From: Prosapia bicincta
Taxonomy: Eukaryota; Arthropoda; Insecta; Hemiptera; Cercopidae
Direction of reading: 5' to 3'
Assembly (NCBI GenBank): GCA_036971475.1
Contig: JBAIZL010000006.1
Location: forward strand, 98,436,728-98,500,727
DNA: 64,000 nucleotides
Part shown: positions 43,821 through 60,090 of the stretch, one piece after another
Position numbering within the stretch: the stretch's first letter is position 1
How the letters are laid out: each line of letters opens with the position of its first letter
Position numbers and translations under genes: made by a program
Notes under the pieces: generated by a model
What the model saw: the letters and a program-made list of their open reading frames with translations, nothing else
What the model was told of the DNA's origin: nothing
Database searches by the model: none

Positions 43821-46800
43821 AAGTACAAATATATATTGTAACCAACCTCGGCCTTCTATTGAAGCAGAATCAACCTGCTTCGGAATACCTATGGCTTAAG
43901 TGCAAATATATATTGTAATCAACCTTAGCCTTCTATTGAAGCAGAATCAACCTTCTTCGGAATACCTATGGCTTAAGTGCAAATATATATTGTAACCAAC
44001 CTTAGCCTTCTATTGAAGCAGAAGCAACCTGCATCGGAATACCTATGGCTTAAGTGCAAATATATATTGTAATCAACCTTAGTCTTCTATTGAAGCAGAA
44101 GCAACCTGCATCGGAATACCTATGGCTTAAGAGCAAATATATATTGTAATCAACCTTAGCCTTCTATTGAAGCAGAAGCAACCTGCTTCGGAATACCTAT
44201 GGCTTAAGTGCAAATATATATTGTAATCAACCTTAGCCTTCTATTGAAGCAGAAGCAACCTGCTTCGGAATACCTATGGCTTAAGTGCAAATATATATTG
44301 TAATCAACCTTAGCCTTCTATTGAAGCAGAAGCAACCTGCTTCGGAATTCCTATGGCTTAAGTGCAAATATATATTGTAATCAACCTTAGTCTTCTATTG
44401 AAGCAGAAGCAACCTGCATCGGAATACCTATGGCTTAAGTGCAAATATATATTGTAACCAACCTTAGCCTTCTATTGAAGCAGAAGCAACCTGCTTCGGA
44501 ATACCTATGGCTTAAGTGCAAATATATATTGTAACCAACCTTAGCCTTCTATTGAAGCAGAAGCAACCTGCATCGGAATACCTATGGTTTAAGTGCAAAT
44601 ATATATTGTAATCAACCTTAGTCTTCTATTGAAGCAGAAGCAACCTGCATCGGAATACCTATGGCTTAAGTGCAAATACATATTGTAATCAACCTTAGCC
44701 TTCTATTGAAGCAGAAGCAACCTGCATCGGAATACCTATGGCTTAAGTGCAAATATATATTGTAATCAACCTTAGCCTTCTATTGAAGCAGAAGCAACCT
44801 GCATCGGAATACCTATGGCTTAAGTGCAAATATATATTGTAATCAACCTTAGTCTTCTATTGAAGCAGAAGCAACCTGCATCGGAATACCTATGGCTTAA
44901 GTGCAAATATATATTGTAATCAACCTTAGTCTTCTATTGAAGCAGAAGCAACCTGCATCGGAATACCTATGGCTTAAGTGCAAATATATATTGTAATCAA
45001 CCTTAGTCTTCTATTGAAGCAGAAGCAACCTGCATCGGAATACATATGGCTTAAGTGCAAATATATATTGTAATCAACCTTAGTCTTCTATTGAAGCAGA
45101 AGCAACCTGCATCGGAATACCTATGGCTTAAGTGCAAATATATATTGTAATCTACCTTAGTCTTCTATTGAAGCAGAAGCAACCTGCATCGGAATACCTA
45201 TGGCTTAAGTGCAAATATATATTGTAATCAACCTTAGTCTTCTATTGAAGCAGAAGCAACCTGCATCGGAATACCTATGGCTTAAGTGCAAATATATATT
45301 GTAATCAACCTTAGTCTTCTATTGAAGCAGAAGCAACCTGCATCGGAATACCTATGGCTTAAGTGCAAATATATATTGTAATCAACCTTAGCCTTCTATT
45401 GAAGCAGAAGCAACCTGCTTCGGAATACCTATGGCTTAAGTGCAAATATATATTGTAATCAACCTTAGTCTTCTATTGAAGCAGAAGCAACCTGCATCGG
45501 AATACCTATGGCTTAAGTGCAAATATATATTGTAACCAACCTTAGCCTTCTATTGAAGCAGAAGCAACCTGCTTCGGAATACCTATGGCTTAAGTGCAAA
45601 TATATATTGTAACCAACCTTAGCCTTCTATTGAAGCAGAAGCAACCTGCATCGGAATACCTATGGTTTAAGTGCAAATATATATTGTAATCAACCTTAGT
45701 CTTCTATTGAAGCAGAAGCAACCTGCATCGGAATACCTATGGCTTAAGTGCAAATATATATTGTAATCAACCTTAGCCTTCTATTGAAGCAGAAGCAACC
45801 TGCATCGGAATACCTATGGCTTAAGTGCAAATATATATTGTAATCAACCTTAGTCTTCTATTGAAGCAGAAGCAACCTGCATCGGAATACCTATGGCTTA
45901 AGTGCAAATATATATTGTAATCAACCTTAGTCTTCTATTGAAGCAGAAGCAACCTGCATCGGAATACCTATGGCTTAAGTACAAATATATATTGTAATCA
46001 ACCTTAGCCTTCTATTGAAGCAGAATCAACCTGCTTCGGAATACCTATGGCTTAAGTACAAATATATATTGTAATCAACCTTAGTCTTCTATTGAAGCAG
46101 AAGCAACCTGCATCGGAATACATATGGCTTAAGTGCAAATATATATTGTAATCAACCTTAGTCTTCTATTGAAGCAGAAGCAACCTGCATCGGAATACCT
46201 ATGGCTTAAGTGCAAATATATATTGTAATCAACCTTAGCCTTCTATTGAAGCAGAATCAACCTGCTTCGGAATACCTATGGCTTAAGTGCAAATATATAT
46301 TGTAATCAACCTTAGCCTTCTATTGAAGCAGAATCAACCTGCTTCGGAATACCTATGGCTTAAGTGCAAATATATATTGTAATCAACCTTAGTCTTCTAT
46401 TGAAGCAGAAGCAACCTGCATCGGAATACCTATGGCTTAAGTACAAATATATATTGTAATCAACCTTAGTCTTCTATTGAAGCAGAAGCAACCTGCATCG
46501 GAATACCTATGGCTTAAGTGCAAATATATATTGTAATCTACCTTAGTCTTCTATTGAAGCAGAAGCAACCTGCATCGGAATACCTATGGCTTAAGTGCAA
46601 ATATATATTGTAATCAACCTTAGTCTTCTATTGAAGCAGAAGCAACCTGCATCGGAATACCTATGGCTTAAGTGCAAATATATATTGCAATCAACCTTAG
46701 TCTTCTATTGAAGCAGAAGCAACCTGCATCGGAATACCTATGGCTTAAGTGCAAATATATATTGTAATCAACCTTAGTCTTCTATTGAAGCAGAAGCAAC

Positions 46801-49800
46801 CTGCATCGGAATACCTATGGCTTAAGTGCAAATATATATTGTAATCTACCTTAGTCTTCTATTGAAGCAGAAGCAACCTGCATCGGAATACCTATGGCTT
46901 AAGTGCAAATATATATTGTAATCAACCTTAGTCTTCTATTGAAGCAGAAGCAACCTGCATCGGAATACCTATGGCTTAAGTGCAAATATATATTGTAATC
47001 AACCTTAGTCTTCTATTGAAGCAGAAGCAACCTGCATCGGAATACCTATGGCTTAAGTGCAAATATATATTGTAATCTACCTTAGTCTTCTATTGAAGCA
47101 GAAGCAACCTGCATCGGAATACCTATGGCTTAAGTGCAAATATATATTGTAATCAACCTTAGTCTTCTATTGAAGCAGAAGCAACCTGCATCGGAATACC
47201 TATGGCTTAAGTGCAAATATATATTGTAATCTACCTTAGTCTTCTATTGAAGCAGAAGCAACCTGCATCGGAATACCTATGGCTTAAGTGCAAATATATA
47301 TTGTAATCAACCTTAGTCTTCTATTGAAGCAGAAGCAACCTGCATCGGAATACCTATGGCTTAAGTGCAAATATATATTGCAATCAACCTTAGTCTTCTA
47401 TTGAAGCAGAAGCAACCTGCATCGGAATACCTATGGCTTAAGTGCAAATATATATTGTAATCAACCTTAGTCTTCTATTGAAGCAGAAGCAACCTGCATC
47501 GGAATACCTATGGCTTAAGTACAAATATATATTGTAATCAACCTTAGCCTTCTATTGAAGCAGAAGCAACCTGCTTCGGAATACCTATGGCTTAAGTACA
47601 AATATATATTGTAGTCAACCTTAGCCTTCTATTGAAGCAGAAGCAACCTGCTTCGGAATACCTATGGCTTAAGTACAAATATATATTGTAGTCAACCTTA
47701 GCCTTCTATTGAAGCAGAAGCAACCTGCTTCGGAATACCTATGGCTTAAGTACAAATATATATTGTAATCAACCTTAGTCTTCTATTGAAGCAGAAGCAA
47801 CCTGCATCGGAATACCTATGGCTTAAGTGCAAATATATATTGTAATCAACCTTAGTCTTCAATTGAAGCAGAAGCAACCTGCATAGGAATACCTATGGCT
47901 TAAGTGCAAATATATATTGTAATCACCTTAGCCTTCTATTGAAGCAGAAGCAACCTGCTTCAGAATACCTTTGGCTTAAGTGCAAATATATATTGTAATC
48001 ACCTTAGCCTTCTATTGAAGCAGAATCAACCTGCTTCGGAATACATATGGCTTAAGTACAAATATATATTGTAATCAACCTTAGCCTTCTATTGAAGCAG
48101 AATCAACCTGCTTCGGAATACCTATGGCTTAAGTGCAAATATATATTGTAATCACCTTAGCCTTCTATTGAAGCAGAAGCAACCTGCTTCAGAATACCAA
48201 AGGCTTAAGTGCAAATATATATTGTAATCACCTTAGCCTTCTATTGAAGCAGAATCAACCTGCTTCGGAATACATATGGCTTAAGTACAAATATATATTG
48301 TAATCAACCTTAGCCTTCTATTGAAGCAGAATCAACCTGCTTCGGAATACCTATGGCTTAAGTAAAATATACATTGTAATCAACCTTAGCCTTCTATTGA
48401 AGCAGAATCAACCTGCTTCGGAATACCTATGGCTTAAGTACAAATATATATTGTAATCACCTTAGCCTTCTATTGAAGCAGAATCAACCTGCTTCGGAAT
48501 ACATATGGCTCAAGTACAAATATATATTGTAAACAACCTTAGCCTTCTATTGAAGCAGAATCAACCTGCTTCGGAATACCTATGGCTTAAGTACAAATAC
48601 ATATTGTAATTAACCTTAGCCTTCTATTGAAGCAGAATCCACCTGCTTCGGAATACCTATGGCTTAAGTACAAATATATATTGTAATCAACCTTAGCCTT
48701 CTATTGAAGCAGAATCAACCTGCTTCGAAATACCTATGGCTTAAGTGCAAATATATATTGTAATCAACCTCGGCCTTCTATTGAAGCAGAATCAACCTGC
48801 TTCGGAATACCTATGGCTTAAGTACAAATATATATTGTAATCAACCTTAGCCTTCTATTGAAGCAGAATCAACCTGCTTCGGAATACCTATGGCTTAAGT
48901 ACAAATATATATTGTAATCAACCTTAGCCTTCTATTGAAGCAGAATCAACCTGCTTCGAAATACATATGGCTTAAGTACAAATATATATTGTAATCAACC
49001 TTAGCCTTCTATTGAAGCAGAATCAACCTGCATCGGAATTCCTATGGCTTAAGTACAAATATATATTGTAATCAACCTTAGCCTTCTATTGAAGCAGAAT
49101 CAACCTGCATCGGAATTCCTATGGCTTAAGTACAAATATATATTGTAATCAACCTTAACCTTCTATTGAAGCAGAAGCAACCTGCTTCGGAATACCTATG
49201 GCTTAAGTACAAATATATATTGTAATCAACCTTAGCCTTCTATTGAAGCAGAATCAACCTGCATCGGAATTCCTATGGCTTAAGTACAAATATATATTGT
49301 AATCAACCTTAGCCTTCTATTGAAGCAGAAGCAACCTGCTTCGGAATTCCTATGGCTTAAGTACAAATATATATTGTAATCAACCTTAGCCTTCTATTGA
49401 AGCAGAATCAACCTGCATCGGAATTCCTATGGCTTAAGTACAAATATATATTGTAATCAACCTTAGCCTTCTATTGAAGCATAATCAACCTGAATCGGAA
49501 TTCCTATGGCTTAAGTACAAATATATATTGTAATCAACCTTAGCCGTCTATTGAAGCAGAATCAACCTGCATCGGAATTCCTATGGCTTAAGTGCAAATA
49601 TATATTGTAACCAACCTTAGCCTTCTATTGAAGCAGAATCAACCTGCTTCGGAATACCTATGGCTTAAGTACAAATATATATTGTAATCAACCTTAGCCT
49701 TCTATTGAAGCAGAAGCAACCTGCATCGGAATACCTATGGCTTAAGTACAAATATATATTTTAACCAACCGTAGCCTTCTATTGAAGCAGAAGCAACCTG

Positions 49801-52800
49801 CTTCGGAATACTTATGGCTTAAGTACAAATACATATTATAATCAACGTTAGCCTTCTATTGAAGCAGAATCAACCTGCTTCGGAATACCTATGGTTTAAG
49901 TGCAAATATATATTGTAATCAACCTTAGCCTTCTAATGAAGCATAATCAACCTGCTTCGGAATACATATGGCTTAAGTACAAATATATATTGTAATCAAC
50001 CTTAGCCTTCTATTGAAGCAGAAGCAACCTGCTTCGGAATACCTATGGCTTAAGTGCAAATATATTTGGTAATCAACCTTAGCCTTCTATTGAAGCAGAA
50101 GCAACCTGCTTCGGAATACCTATGGTTTAAGTACAAATATATATGGTAATCAACCTTAGCCTTCTATTGAAGCAGAAGCAACCTGCTTCGGAATACCTAT
50201 GGCTTAAGTGCAAATATATATGTTAATCAACCTTAGCCTTCTATTGAAGCAGAAGCAACCTGCTTCGGAATACCTATGGCTTAAGTGCAAATATATATGG
50301 TAATCAACCTTAGCCTTCTATTGAAGCAGAAGCAACCTGCTTCGGAATACCTATGGCTTAAGTGCAAATATATATGGTAATCAACCTTAGCCTTCTATTG
50401 AAGCAGAATCAACCTGCTTCGGAATACCTATGGCTTAAGTGCAAATATATATGGTAATCAACCTTAGCCTTCTATTGAAGCAGAAGCAACCTGCTTCGGA
50501 ATACCTATGGCTTAAGTGCAAATATATATGGTAATCAACCTTAGCCTTCTATTGAAGCAGAAGCTACCTGCTTCGGAATACCTATGGCTTAAGTGCAAAT
50601 ATATATGGTAATCAACCTTAGCCTTCTATTGAAGCAGAAGCAACCTGCTTCGGAATACCTATGGTTTAAGTACAAATGTATATTGTAATCAACCTTAGCC
50701 TTCTATTGAAGCAGAAGCAACCTGCTTCGGAATACCTATGGCTTAAGTGCAAATATATATGGTAATCAACCTTAGCCTTCTATTGAAGCAGAAGCAACCT
50801 GCTTCGGAATACATATGGCTTAAGTGCAAATATATATTGTAATCAACCTTAGCCTTCTATTGAAGCAGAATCAACCTGCTTCGGAATACCTATGGCTTAA
50901 GTACAAATATATATTGTAATCAACCTTAGCCTTCTATTGAAGCAGAAGCAACCTGCTTCGGAATACCTATGGCTTAAGTGCAAATACATATTGTAATCAA
51001 CCTTAGCCTTCTATTGAAGCAGAAGCAACCTGCTTCGGAATACCTATGGCTTAAGTACAAATACATATTGTAATCAACCTTAGCCTTCTATTGAAGCAGA
51101 AGCAACCTGCTTCGGAATACCTATGGCTTAAGTGCAAATACATATTGTAATCAACCTTAGCCTTCTATTGAAGCAGAATCAACCTGCTTCGGAATACCTA
51201 TGGTTTAAGTGCAAATATATATTGTAATCAACCTTAGCCTTCTATTGAAGCAGAATCAACCTGCTTCGGAATACCTATGGTTTAAGTACAAATGTATATT
51301 GTAATCAACCTTAGCCTTCTATTGAAGCAGAAGCAACCTGCTTCGGAATACATATGGCTTAAGTGCAAATATATATTGTAATCAACCTTAGCCTTCTATT
51401 GAAGCAGAATCAACCTGCTTCGGAATACCTATGGTTTAAGTGCAAATATATATTGTAATCAACCTTAGCCTTCTATTGAAGCAGAAGCAACCTGCTTCGG
51501 AATACCTATGGCTTAAGTGCAAATATATATGGTAATCAACCTTAGCCTTCTATTGAAGCAGAAGCAACCTGCTTCGGAATACATATGGCTTAAGTGCAAA
51601 TATATATTGTAATCAACCTTAGCCTTCTATTGAAGCAGAATCAACCTGCTTCGGAATACCTATGGCTTAAGTACAAATATATATTGTAATCAACCTTAGC
51701 CTTCTATTGAAGCAGAAGCAACCTGCTTCGGAATACCTATGGCTTAAGTGCAAATACATATTGTAATCAACCTTAGCCTTCTATTGAAGCAGAAGCAACC
51801 TGCTTCGGAATACCTATGGCTTAAGTACAAATACATATTGTAATCAACCTTAGCCTTCTATTGAAGCAGAAGCAACCTGATTCGGAATACCTATGGCTTA
51901 AGTGCAAATACATATTGTAATCAACCTTAGCCTTCTATTGAAGCAGAATCAACCTGCTTCGGAATACCTATGGTTTAAGTGCAAATATATATTGTAATCA
52001 ACCTTAGCCTTCTATTGAAGCAGAATCAACCTGCTTCGGAATACCTATGGTTTAAGTACAAATGTATATTGTAATCAACCTTAGCCTTCTATTGAAGCAG
52101 AAGCAACCTGCTTCGGAATACATATGGCTTAAGTGCAAATATATATTGTAATCAACCTTAGCCTTCTATTGAAGCAGAATCAACCTGCTTCGGAATACCT
52201 ATGGTTTAAGTGCAAATATATATTGTAATCAACCTTAGCCTTCTATTGAAGCAGAATCAACCTGCTTCGGAATACCTATGGCTTAAGTGCAAATACATAT
52301 TGTAATCAACCTTAGCCTTCTATTGAAGCAGAAGCAACCTGCTTCGGAATACCTATGGCTTAAGTACAAATACATATTGTAATCAACCTTAGCCTTCTAT
52401 TGAAGCAGAAGCAACCTGCTTCGGAATACCTATGGCTTAAGTGCAAATACATATTGTAATCAACCTTAGCCTTCTATTGAAGCAGAATCAACCTGCTTCG
52501 GAATACCTATGGTTTAAGTGCAAATATATATTGTAATCAACCTTAGCCTTCTATTGAAGCAGAATCAACCTGCTTCGGAATACCTATGGCTTAAGTGCAA
52601 ATATATATTGTAATCAACCTTAGCCTTCTATTGAAGCAGAATCAACCTGCTTCGGAATACCTATGGCTTAAGTGCAAATATATATTGTAATCAACCTCGG
52701 CCTTCTATTGAAGCAGAATCAACCTGCTTCGGAATACCTATGGCTTAAGTACAAATATATATTGTAATCAACCTCGGCCTTCTATTGAAGCAGAAGCAAC

Positions 52801-52975
52801 CTGCTTCGGAATACCTATGGCTTAAGTGCAAATACATATTGTAATCAACCTTAGCCTTCTATTGAAGCAGAAGCAAACTGCTTCGGAATACCTATGGCTT
52901 AAGTGCAAATATATATTGTAATCAACCTTAGTCTTCTATTGAAGCAGAATCAACCTGCTTCGGAATACCTATGGC
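43821..52975. repeat. 77-bp satellite array, about 119 copies
   Basis: Head-to-tail units of 77 bp (AAGTGCAAATATATATTGTA, then ATCAACCTTAGCCTTCTATT, then GAAGCAGAAGCAACCTGCTT, then CGGAATACCTATGGCTT) fill 9,155 bp of SUN intron 2. Variants: GTGC/GTAC, CAACC/CTACC, GCC/GTC, AAGC/ATC and CTGCTTC/CTGCATC. The unit contains GAAGCAG-7 nt-CTGCTTC, a perfect 7-bp hairpin broken in the CTGCATC variant, which dominates 44.0-47.9 kb. Higher-order copies with shared variants recur at 1,078 bp (14 units; 44.45 and 45.53 kb) and 770 bp (10 units; 50.76 and 51.53 kb). No ORF or spacer structure. Confidence 0.98.
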
Positions 52976-54500
52976 CTATCTATACCGCGATTGGTATTTA
53001 CCCATTTTCCCGTACATCGAGAAAGTAAACTGATGAGGGTTGAAAAGCATAAAGACAAAGAGGTAGGGTCAAGGAAGAGAATCCTTGACTGGCACTGAAT
53101 GAATGATATAGTAGTTTGAGGAGGGTCATTTACCACCTGGGAAAACGTTGAAATGAACATACTGTACCAGCTGTTATTCGAGAGAAAACGGGGAAAACAC
53201 ATGAAAAAAATAATAGATTGGTTCTGGCATGATAATATTTTACAATTTATTTTTAAACAATAATCCAAGAACTCATAATAATTACAGCCTCATTTATAAA
53301 CCTTCATATAATGACATCTTATAACCCTATAAACTTAGTATAGGATACAGTCCGTAGTTTATACAAGTTATGTAATTATTTGTTAAAAAAAAACATTCTA
53401 ACTACAGGCCTATATAGTTATGTAGTCAATTTATAAATACACTTTTAAACCTAATTGATAGTAAAATAATTACTAAATATTAACAATAGTAATAATTACT
53501 AAAATTAATTTTATTAAAGTTTCTAACACAAGATGGTAGACGGTCACAGTATTGCCAGGAACTTGATTGCCATTCAGTATTTGTTTTGTTCAGCCAAATT
53601 TAATATTTTTTTGCTTGAAGAACCGAGCGTCTAAAACAAATTTTTACTGCAAAAATAATCTCCTGAAAACTTTAGGTAGAGAGTTTTTTATATAACATAA
53701 ACAATTTCGTTTTTATAGCAGCAATATGGAATAAGGTTGGACGAATGTTTACGTTGGACGAAAGGTTAAATATTGAAAAATATGAGGGGTTTAAATTTTC
53801 TTCCTCTTCTATCACTTTTCCTGGTAACAATAGTCTATTGCAGTTATAAAATATCGGTAACTTACCTTTTATTTTGAAGATTAACGTGCTTTCTGTGTAA
53901 TTTTATGTTTGTAAAATAATTCTCCTAAAGCTAGGTAGGCCTACTTAATGTTACAATATTTAAGAATACAACTTGGTCCTAAAATCACCCTAGGATATAG
54001 AAAAAGGACTGTCCGCATCGTTTTAGTTTACCGTGAAGAATGGGAAGTAGAATTATATCCGGCAGGTGCTGTTATCTAGTAGCGAGTGGGTTAACTTCAA
54101 ACATCATAAGGATAAATAATAAATACTTGCGTCTAATGTTCTATTTATTACATTTTTATTTCTATTTAATACTTCAATAACTAATAATATACTAATACTA
54201 TATAGTACTTCAATTATGCGACCTTGCACATATCATTGACAATCCTTATTTATATTATAGAGACATACACAAGAAACAACTTGACTTTAAAAAAATTAAA
54301 TAAAAATAATAATAATACAAACTATACTTAATTACAAAATCTTTATTACACATTTTGTTAAAATATGTAGCATATTCAGGAGGTAACAACAGAAGTGAAA
54401 TGTACTAAAGATTTTGTAGCTGCTTTTTTTATTTTCAATGTAACCAAGGATTTTCTTGTTTTATGGGTGTTGACACTTGACCGATCGATAGAAATTCAGT
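52976..54500. other. SUN intron 2, after the satellite
   Basis: Unassigned, AT-rich from about 53.2 kb. A 99-codon minus frame (53268-52969) touches the array edge and has no recognisable similarity. Confidence 0.45.
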
Positions 54501-54710
54501 ACTAGCTTAGATTAAAAACAAACCTTGTCTGCCGTCATGCGGGTTGCGTCCATTGTCTTCGCGGTCCTCGTGAAGGCGCTCTAGTAGATGAAATACGAAA
54601 TGCCGTATTATGAATGTCTACATCCGCGGAAACGTGGTCTTTCCCTAATCTGCACCCTCCCCCCAGCCTATAGTGCCACACAAGGTCTAAGTGCAAGCTT
54701 ACGTTTATAC
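54501..54710. other. GC-richer island in SUN intron 2
   Basis: About 200 bp with clusters such as GCGGTCCTCGTGAAGGCGCT and CATCCGCGGAAACG, in strong contrast to its flanks. No gene, splice pair in the right phase or known repeat was found. Confidence 0.35.
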
Positions 54711-55542
54711 ACGTTTATAATCCACGCTATTGTATTCAAAATGTATTGTATTGTTCTTTAACTAGTTTCAGATTTTTAAATTAGATTCTTCAAATATATG
54801 GGAAATATAAACGTTCAGTATAATTTAATTTTCCTTAAGTTAGGTACTTAATGTTATAACATTTAAAAAGAAATTAATCTTACAGCATTAGTACAGTTCC
54901 AATTAGGCCTATACGTTAAACAATAAAATTTAGTTTCAAAATAATTGTTAATGAATTTAAAAATATGAAATTATTGCTGCTAAAATGAAAATAATTATAA
55001 ACATTTTTTTAAAAACAATAAATTTAAAACTTTTACGCGCTTATAACGAATTTTTTTCAATAGTAGGTAACACTTACAATAGTTCAGAAATAAAATTAAA
55101 TTGGGTGTAAATAATATTTAAATTGTAAATTATTGAATAAACATTGTCTAAAATAGAATATTTTAATTTTAAAATTTTCTTATCAACAATGTTCAACGAA
55201 AAGCCTTTCTATTTTAAAATATTGAACAATGTTTTATCTGAGTGAAATACTTCTTGCCTACAATTTTTGCTAGTTAGCTTCATCTTTAGCTCTTTAAAAC
55301 AAAATTGGGATTAAAATTGGACATAGAATATAACAGCAGAAATGCTTAGTTATATAGCATTTATAGTTTAAGTAATTCTTTTTCTGAAAAGAAATCTAAA
55401 TTTTTTTTCAGGTTCAATTTGAGGTTAATTTTGTATTTGCTATTTTTGTGATTAAAAACTTGACTTTAGCCACTTACTGAAATTTGTCAGTAGGCTCATT
55501 TCATATTAACAGTGGACTGTTCGATTCTTCATGTCTGAAAGC

Positions 55543-55544
<2 letters not shown>
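54711..55544. other. SUN intron 2, no feature seen
   Basis: AT-rich intron DNA. Confidence 0.5.

Positions 55545-55613
<69 letters not shown>
55545..55613. repeat. (TA)n microsatellite
   Basis: About 34 uninterrupted TA units. Confidence 0.95.
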
Positions 55614-55617
<4 letters not shown>

Positions 55618-56104
55618 CATTGAACAAATGTAATGTACTAGTGGGAAACCAATACGTTGTGAAGTAACAGGAACCAGTCAATAAAATACATTGAATAATT
55701 CATATTAACTAATTTATGTAACCAAATTGTAATTTATTTAGATTTATATGCTATTAATGTCTTTAAATTTTCGTAATTAACAATTATAATGTTTTATCTT
55801 AAAATTAAAAAAAAAACATATTTTTTACTATTTTATTAAACAATTTTATTTTTAGAGCGAGTAGTTAGATTGTACTGAATTTTTAATCTTAGTTTACGCG
55901 TATATTTATGGTCAATCTTATGGTTATATGTAAAATTTAATTTATTATAGCTGTATTGTTCAGATTAAAAAAAAAAAACTTAAACTTGAAATATTGGCTT
56001 CTATTTGTAAGTTTGTACTGATAATCATGTTTAGTTGTGTATGTGTGTGTTGGAAAGTAATATACTATTTAGGTTTTACTTACTATATATGTTTTTTGTT
56101 ACAG
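55614..56104. other. SUN intron 2, 3' end
   Basis: AT-rich with a short TGTGTGT run; ends with TTTTTTGTTACAG at 56104, the acceptor of exon 3. Confidence 0.6.
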
Positions 56105-56195
56105 AATTCAGAAAAACAAAATCTATTGGAAATAAATGAAATGTTAGCCAAGCTAGGGGTTATAATTTCTAGACTTCGGAAGGAAATTAAAGAAG
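56105..56195 (+). CDS. SUN-domain protein, exon 3: coiled coil
   Basis: Starts in phase 0 after TTACAG and leaves one base before GTATTA. It encodes NSEKQNLLEINEMLAKLGVI and ISRLRKEIKE, an amphipathic helix with a heptad-like pattern of L/I residues. SUN proteins trimerise through a lumenal coiled coil just before the SUN domain, which fits this position. The ATG upstream at 55994 is in the intron. Confidence 0.8.
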
Positions 56196-58782
<2,587 letters not shown>

Positions 58783-58920
58783 AAATGAAGGTTGTTATGG
58801 AGAAAGGTGTTGCACTGTCACAAGAGAGCTACAAAAAAATCAAAATACTTATGCAGTCGCAGCTAGAGTTCTATGATTCCGATAAGACAGGTCTAACCGA
58901 TTACGCACTTGAACTAGCTG
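58783..58920 (+). CDS. SUN-domain protein, exon 4: coiled coil to SUN start
   Basis: AA completes Glu with the base from exon 3; one base (G) is left before GTCAGT. It encodes MKVVMEKGVALSQESYKKIK, ILMQSQLEFYDSDKTGLTDY and ALELA. The phrase LxxYDSDKTGLxDYALEsxG is a hallmark of the start of the SUN domain, which binds KASH peptides of nesprins in the perinuclear space to form LINC complexes that couple the nucleus to the cytoskeleton. Confidence 0.9.
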
Positions 58921-59308
58921 GTCAGTAGTTGAAGATAGAGAATAATATTTGTATAGCAATCAAATCTATGCATTTTCTGTATATTTAAGCGGCTTCAATC
59001 CTTCCATAACAAGTTCATTTAACTTGCTATTTAAATTTTAATGACATAAAAATATTTGAAATAAGATTAATTATACGTATAATTATTTTTTTGTCTAGAA
59101 AAATTTATGAGATACTATATATGATTTAAAAAACAAGAGTTTTTTAAATTTACTACAACATTTTAGTTAATATGTTATTGAAAATGTATATGGAAGTAAT
59201 TAAACATTCTTTTACTTTAATTTATTTTATATATTTGACTGCATTCATTAATTAAAGGAACAAAAAGCTATAGAAATATTACCATTAAGTTAATCAGAAT
59301 AACAATCA
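58921..59308. other. SUN intron 4, start
   Basis: AT-rich intron DNA, no feature seen. Confidence 0.5.
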
Positions 59309-59502
59309 GTACACACGCACAAACGCACTCACGCTCATACCACACACACAACCCCCCCCCCACACACACACAAACACATACACACACGCGCGTACACACA
59401 CACACACACGCGCGCGCACACACGCGCGCACACACGCGCGCACACACATACACACACAAACACATACACACACGCACATCCACGCGTACACTCACACACA
59501 CG

Positions 59503-59547
<45 letters not shown>

Positions 59548-59619
59548 GCACACCCACGCGTACACACACACACGCGCACACACACACACCCACGCGTACA
59601 CACACACACACACACACAC
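59309..59619. repeat. Mixed (CA)n/(CG)n alternating purine-pyrimidine tract
   Basis: About 310 bp, nearly all alternating pyrimidine-purine, with CGCG and CGCGCGCG islands inside CA runs and one run of 9 C near 59352-59360. CpG-containing alternating tracts are classic Z-DNA formers. Confidence 0.95.
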
Positions 59620-59659
59620 TGTTTGATTTACACAAGACAATTTTTAAAAAGCTCGTCTT

Positions 59660-60090
59660 ATTAAAGTACAATTTTTTCAGATTGTTTCGCGTTGCATTTC
59701 AACCATACGTCCTTATAAAATCACTCTCCATTGTTTGTATTCATTACCGCTCTGTATAATCAATCTATACAGTTTATCTTGATGACATCTTAATATGTTC
59801 AACGAGTTTGCAAGAGCACCTGTTAAGATTAATAGTAGTTTATGATAGACTAAGAGAAGCTAACTGTAAGGTACAAAATGATAAAACGGCATTTTTAAAA
59901 AAGGAAGTTTCATAATTAGATCATATACTTAAACCAATCGGAGTAAAACCCATTTCCGTAAAAAGAGCTCTCCAATTTCAAATACTACCAAACAAATTAA
60001 AAGATTTCTAAGACTATTAGGCTATTACAGAAATTTCATTAAAAATTTGGCAAATATAACAAAACCCATAACTGTTTGCCTATCGATAAC
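59660..60090 (+). pseudogene. Ty3/gypsy reverse-transcriptase relic
   Basis: A broken + strand frame gives a degraded YLDDILI catalytic segment (about 59775-59795), then a LQEHLLRL...YDRLREANCKVQNDKTAFLKK segment (59805-59905), LDHILKPIGVKP (59920-59955) and a LKDF...YR-type finger near 59990-60040. This order is the palm-to-thumb region of Ty3/gypsy RTs. Stops and shifts are present and the flanking domains and LTRs are absent. It lies in SUN intron 4. Confidence 0.75.

Noticed and set aside
35201..52975. CRISPR-like arrays (23-bp and 77-bp direct repeats)
   Set aside because: Repeats are contiguous with no unique spacers, and the genome is eukaryotic with introns.
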